Assembly: GCA_945900945.1 (NCBI GenBank)
Contig: CAMDKL010000041.1
Coordinates: 1 to 39,722, forward strand
Source: Pirellula staleyi DSM 6068
GTDB lineage: Bacteria; Planctomycetota; Planctomycetia; Pirellulales; Pirellulaceae
DNA length: 39,722 bases
Reading direction: 5' to 3'
A program made the translations under genes and the position numbers. Each line of letters begins with the position of its first letter. Position 1 is the stretch's first letter. Under the pieces are notes generated by a model. That model searched no databases and had not been told where the DNA came from. It worked only from the letters and a program-made list of their open reading frames with translations. Below, in pieces: positions 35,702-39,722 of the stretch.

Positions 35702-38700
35702 ATGCTCAAAGCCCTCGAACTAGTTGGCTTCAAGAGTTTTGCAGATCGAACGAGATTCGATTTTCCTGAGGGGATAACGGTCGTAGTCGGGCCTAACGGT
35801 TCCGGAAAGTCGAATGTTGTCGATGCCGTGAAATGGGTGTTGGGTGCTCAAAGCGCAAAAGCGTTGCGAGGGGCCGATATGACGGACGTCATATTCAAAG
35901 GCTCGGCAGAAGGCGGACGCAAGCCAGCCAACAGCGCCGAAGTCATCTTGATCTTGGACAACACAACCAGAGTCTTCAGCCACGATGCCGACGAAGTCCA
36001 AGTGAGTCGCCGCGTATTCCGAAACGGTGAGGGTGAGTATGCTATCAACGGCCAGCCCTGCCGCCTCAAGGACGTGAAAGATCTTTTTCGTGGTACTGGC
36101 GTGGGAGTCGATGCCTATAGCCTGATTGAACAAGGCAAAGTGGATCGACTGCTCCAGGCTTCGGCCAAGGATCGACGCGGAATCTTTGAAGAAGCTGCTG
36201 GCATATCGCGATTCAAGGCAAAAAAAGTTGAAGCAGAACGACGCTTGCTGCGAGTCGATCAGAACATGATCCGACTCAACGACATCGTCGATGAAGTTGG
36301 TAAAAGACTCGCCACACTGAAAGGTCAAGCGACAAAAGCACAACGCTATCGCGAGTTGACCCTGACGATGCAGACCAAACGGATGCAACTGGGCTGGATC
36401 GATCGAATGTCGCTACAACAGGATCGAGATAGGTACGAGAAACAACACGAGGATGCCGAACTTGCTGCTGTCGAACTCTCCGAAAAATTAACTGGTCTGC
36501 AATCCGTTGTGGTCGCGGAACAGGCGATTTTGCAAAAGCTGCAAAAAGACCAAGACGCTATTCAAACGGAATATTTCAACGCACAACGGGAATTGATTTC
36601 TGCCGACAATGGTTTTGATTCCTCGACCGAACGATGCACCGAACTTGTAGCTGAGCGGACTGTGTTGCAAGAGCGAATCGTTTTGCTGCAACAGAGAGCA
36701 TGCCTATCCTCTGAGGAAATGGAGCAAAAACGATCCGAACTCGAAGATATCGAACACACTCGAATGGTTGCGAATGGCGAGCTTTCGGAAAGTGAAAAGC
36801 GCTGGCGCGATCTCCAATTGGAACTAAGCACCATTAGGTCCGGAATGGATTCGGCCGAAGCGGAACAGGGGGAGATCCGAGACGCTTTGTCAACCAATCG
36901 CTCTCAACTGGCTGCATACCGCCTGCATATTGAGCAGATACAACAATCAATCGATCAACAGCAACAGTCGGTAACACTGGCCATCGCAGAGCTGGCACTG
37001 GCCGAACAGGCCATCCAAGACGCGGTCGCAACGCGACAAAGCGCATCCCAAGCCGCCGAACATGCGGCCATCGCCAAACAGGAAGAGGAAGAACTGCTTC
37101 GAATGCAACGCAGCGCGCTTTCGCAAACTCAAGAGCATTTTGCAGTGCTACAAGGCAGACGACACGGTGTTCGCGAGCGTCTCAATGTGCTCGAACAACT
37201 TGAAGAACAATTCACCGGTGCAGGCAGAGGTGGCCAACAACTCCTACGGTTGGCACGCGGCAATCAAAGTCCAGACCAGGACCTGGTTCATCCCTCAAAT
37301 GCGATCGTATCGAACGTTTGGGGAACGGTACTCGGCTTGGTGGCAGACTTACTCAGTACCGAAATGCATTTAGCACCCCTCATCGACGTTTCGCTGGGTT
37401 CGCACGCAGATGCAATCGTACTGAGCAACGGCCAAATCATCGATTGGATAAACGATGGTAGTTTGGCCGTCGAAGGTCGAGTAACCATGCTCCGAATGGA
37501 TCGACTGACCAGTCGTCGCTCGGGCGAGAAAATCCAACTCGACGGCCTACGCGGCGTTTTGGGACGAGCGGATAGAATGACTCATTTTGACGATGCTTAT
37601 GAGCCGCTGATCCGATTCCTTCTTGGAACCACTTGGTTCGTGGACACGCTTTCCACTGCCCTGGAACTAAGCCATTTTCGTGGCGCTGGTTTGCGCTTCG
37701 TAACAGCCGAATGCCAATTAGTCGATAGCGACGGAAGTATAACGCTCGGTTCACTGCAGACGGGATTGGGATTGGTCTCGCGTCGAAGTGAAATGCAATC
37801 TGCCAGGGAGGAAATCAAACACGTTGAAGCACTGTTTTCGGAAGCGACGGCTGCGGTAGCCATTGCACAAATCCGGATCGGAGAAACAGAGTCGACGTTG
37901 CGATCCAAAGACGCTGCCGCTCACTCGACATCAAGAGAATTGACGGCCTGCGATCTTCGACTGGAGTCTATCCAACAGCATCGAAATAAGTTGATCGGCT
38001 CGCTTGAAACAAATCGGACCAGTCTTCAGTATGCTTTGAACCGACTGACCGAAGTCCATGCATTGATTAGCGATGTGGAGGCCGCAATCGAAAAAGACCT
38101 AAAGCGATCTCGCGATTTGGAACAACTTCGCGATGCGATCTCCCTGGAGTTTACGCAATGCGAGCGAACGATGCAAACCGAACAAGCCATCGTAACGGAA
38201 CGTAGGATCGAGTTGGCTCGACTCGAACAACGCGCTGTTGGCCTTCGAGTAACCATGGAGCAAATGCAATTGGATTCAGCGGAACGGAACAGGAGCGTTG
38301 TCCAATCAGAAGACTCCTTGTTGTCCATTGCGAATCGAATTGCTGCCGCGATTACCGCGACCGCTGATTTCCAAACTCGGTCCGCAAACGCTCGAGAACT
38401 TATTTTATCCGTCGATGTGAAACGAATGGAATCAGTTGACCGAATACAATCTCAAAACGGCATCCTTCAGCAGGCGATCCTCAATGGTGAAAACGCTCGA
38501 CGCAACATTGAAAAAGCACAAGATAAAATCCAATCGATCGCAAAGCAGCAATTGCAATTGAATCAACAGTGGGAACAGCTGCATGATCACTATGCCCACG
38601 AGTACCAACTCAATTTAGATACGCTGGTCCAGGCTGCGAGCGAATTTTTAAACGGCAATATTAGTCTAACCAAAACGTTGGATGGTAGCCCATCGATCGC

Positions 38701-39472
38701 CGAGGAATTCAGGACGGAGCATCCATGGTTTGTCGGTTTGCTCGGAAGCTCAAACGGAATGCCGGTCGTGGCCGATTGGGACCGCTCCGCTATCGATTCG
38801 GAAATTATTCAACTTCGGCACGAGATCGCGTCAGCAGGAAGTGTCAACATGGAAGCCCTTACTGAATTGGACGAACTCCAATCTCGATTCGACCGACTTT
38901 CTCACCACTACGAGGATCTGCACAAAGCCAAATCCAGCTTGATCCAGACCATGGCTAAAATCGACGTGGACTCGCGCGACTTGTTCATACAAACTCTAAC
39001 TACGATACGAAAGAACTTCCAAGAACTATATCGCCGCTCTTTTGGCGGCGGGTTTGCCGATATTGTGCTTGAGGACGAGCGAGACCCGGACAGCGGCATC
39101 GAAATCATTGCGACACCTCCCGGAAAGACAACGCTTAACAATTCGCTGCTCAGCGGCGGTGAAAAGGCTCTAACGGCAGTTGCGTTGATCATGGCGTTCT
39201 TTCAATACCGCCCAAGTCCATTCTGCATTCTGGATGAAGTAGACGCACCTTTTGACGAAGCCAACATCGGGCGATTCGTTACCGTACTGAAAGAGTTCCT
39301 CGATACAACCAAGTTCATTGTTGTGACACATAGCAAAAAAACAATGACCGCCGCCAACATGATTTACGGTATTACCATGCAAGAAAGCGGTGTGTCACGC
39401 CAAGTTTCTGTACGATTTGAAGAAGTGGGCGACCGAGGCGAAATCACCGTCGACCAAAAACGCGCGGCCTAA
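35702..39472 (+). CDS. smc: Chromosome segregation protein SMC
   Basis: 1256 residues, slightly longer than typical bacterial SMC. The N-terminal head has Walker A GPNGSGKSNVVDAVKW (30-45). A long coiled coil rich in Gln, Glu, Arg and Ala follows. The hinge lies at about 520-690 (NAIVSNVWGTVLGLVADLLS, SLGSHADAIVLSNGQII). A second coil leads to the C-terminal head with the ABC signature LLSGGEKALTAVALIMAF and Walker B FCILDEVDAPFDEAN. It condenses and segregates the chromosome as a homodimer with ScpA/ScpB. The gene is 49 bp after the FlgI-like gene and may be co-transcribed with it. Confidence 0.96.
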   Translation: MLKALELVGFKSFADRTRFDFPEGITVVVGPNGSGKSNVVDAVKWVLGAQSAKALRGADMTDVIFKGSAEGGRKPANSAEVILILDNTTRVFSHDADEVQVSRRVFRNGEGEYAINGQPCRLKDVKDLFRGTGVGVDAYSLIEQGKVDRLLQASAKDRRGIFEEAAGISRFKAKKVEAERRLLRVDQNMIRLNDIVDEVGKRLATLKGQATKAQRYRELTLTMQTKRMQLGWIDRMSLQQDRDRYEKQHEDAELAAVELSEKLTGLQSVVVAEQAILQKLQKDQDAIQTEYFNAQRELISADNGFDSSTERCTELVAERTVLQERIVLLQQRACLSSEEMEQKRSELEDIEHTRMVANGELSESEKRWRDLQLELSTIRSGMDSAEAEQGEIRDALSTNRSQLAAYRLHIEQIQQSIDQQQQSVTLAIAELALAEQAIQDAVATRQSASQAAEHAAIAKQEEEELLRMQRSALSQTQEHFAVLQGRRHGVRERLNVLEQLEEQFTGAGRGGQQLLRLARGNQSPDQDLVHPSNAIVSNVWGTVLGLVADLLSTEMHLAPLIDVSLGSHADAIVLSNGQIIDWINDGSLAVEGRVTMLRMDRLTSRRSGEKIQLDGLRGVLGRADRMTHFDDAYEPLIRFLLGTTWFVDTLSTALELSHFRGAGLRFVTAECQLVDSDGSITLGSLQTGLGLVSRRSEMQSAREEIKHVEALFSEATAAVAIAQIRIGETESTLRSKDAAAHSTSRELTACDLRLESIQQHRNKLIGSLETNRTSLQYALNRLTEVHALISDVEAAIEKDLKRSRDLEQLRDAISLEFTQCERTMQTEQAIVTERRIELARLEQRAVGLRVTMEQMQLDSAERNRSVVQSEDSLLSIANRIAAAITATADFQTRSANARELILSVDVKRMESVDRIQSQNGILQQAILNGENARRNIEKAQDKIQSIAKQQLQLNQQWEQLHDHYAHEYQLNLDTLVQAASEFLNGNISLTKTLDGSPSIAEEFRTEHPWFVGLLGSSNGMPVVADWDRSAIDSEIIQLRHEIASAGSVNMEALTELDELQSRFDRLSHHYEDLHKAKSSLIQTMAKIDVDSRDLFIQTLTTIRKNFQELYRRSFGGGFADIVLEDERDPDSGIEIIATPPGKTTLNNSLLSGGEKALTAVALIMAFFQYRPSPFCILDEVDAPFDEANIGRFVTVLKEFLDTTKFIVVTHSKKTMTAANMIYGITMQESGVSRQVSVRFEEVGDRGEITVDQKRAA

Positions 39473-39503
39473 ATATCGCCTGGGATCACAGGGCAAACGC
39501 ACA

Positions 39504-39722
39504 CTAAAGTGTTTGTAGGCCAAGTAGTTGCGTCAAGTAGTTGTCATTCCATCCTGCCATTCGACGTTGCATGGCGATACTTTCTTTGCTTGCATTCTGT
39601 TTAATAAGGCCAATAGCGAATCTTTTTAACCATGCAAGATTCTCCGCTGCGAACCGATTTCGTAGCCGACTTTCGTCTTCGCGGAACGTCACATCTAAGC
39701 ACCAATGGAGCGTATTTTCGAT
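39504..39722 (-). CDS. ISAs1-family transposase, C-terminal part (runs off right edge)
   Basis: 72 residues plus the stop at 39504, open to the window edge. IENTLHWCLDVTFREDESRL, ENLAWLKRFAIGLIKQNASK and GWNDNYLTQLLG match the C-terminus of ISAs1 transposases (HWxLDVxFxED and WxxxYLxxLL signatures). The C-terminus looks intact; the rest lies outside the window. It converges on smc with a 31-bp gap. Confidence 0.8.
   Translation of the reverse strand: MENTLHWCLDVTFREDESRLRNRFAAENLAWLKRFAIGLIKQNASKESIAMQRRMAGWNDNYLTQLLGLQTL

Noticed and set aside
35720-36388. A 222-codon minus-strand open frame
   Set aside because: Antisense to the N-terminal head of SMC; no start signal or family resemblance.

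Overview
The window looks like a planctomycete chromosome segment, most likely from the Pirellulales (Rhodopirellula-like). The reasons are its gene content: DUF1549/DUF1553 and DUF1501 protein pairs, a PVC-type CxxCH protein with HEAT repeats, Tat-exported Gfo/Idh/MocA oxidoreductases beside DoxX proteins, an ISAzo13 ('Rhodopirellula transposase') remnant, and many short palindromic repeats between genes. The genus cannot be fixed from the sequence alone.

Layout. (1) 1-4.08 kb is repeat- and transposon-rich. It holds the N-terminal part of a Y1/REP-associated-type transposase at the left edge, a polytopic membrane protein, and a gene graveyard with three kinds of remnant: a frameshifted DUF1501 C-terminus, two inverted copies of an ISAzo13 transposase 3' end, and a broken formylglycine-generating-enzyme (SUMF1) C-terminus. 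(2) 4.08-10.7 kb, minus strand, is an exported-hydrolase block: an alpha/beta hydrolase (acetylxylan-esterase-like), a neutral-ceramidase-like protein, and two amidohydrolases that overlap by ATGA, the second lacking the metal-binding motifs. (3) 10.9-18.75 kb, minus strand, is a planctomycete cytochrome/hydrolase block: PVC-type cytochrome with a beta-propeller and HEAT repeats, DUF1549/DUF1553 protein, and DUF1501 protein. (4) 18.9-25.1 kb has a small His-rich membrane protein on the plus strand, then two exported TPR proteins and LarC on the minus strand. (5) 25.1-31.05 kb has an unlisted L36 gene (rpmJ, zinc-independent type), a Gfo/Idh/MocA oxidoreductase, a zinc-ribbon membrane protein, and a DoxX plus Tat-exported Gfo/Idh/MocA pair. 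(6) 31.2-39.5 kb, plus strand, is a housekeeping block: small membrane protein, DNA polymerase III delta' (holB), a spacer with an IS110 remnant and a strong terminator, a FlgI-like HEAT-repeat lipoprotein, and SMC. An ISAs1 transposase C-terminus runs off the right edge.

How it works together. Regions 2-4 encode mainly exported proteins: hydrolases, c-type cytochrome-like proteins and TPR scaffolds. This fits the periplasmic/surface breakdown of polymers and carbohydrates typical of these bacteria, but the substrates cannot be read from the sequence. Regions 5-6 mix translation, replication and chromosome-segregation genes with accessory genes.

The most unusual signal is the dispersed palindromic repeat family with core GCCGCAGGCGCTAGCC. 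It recurs in at least six places, co-occurs with a REP-associated-type transposase gene, and in places lies within the 5' coding ends of genes. I found no CRISPR array, rRNA or tRNA, and nothing I can defend as a wholly new multi-gene system.
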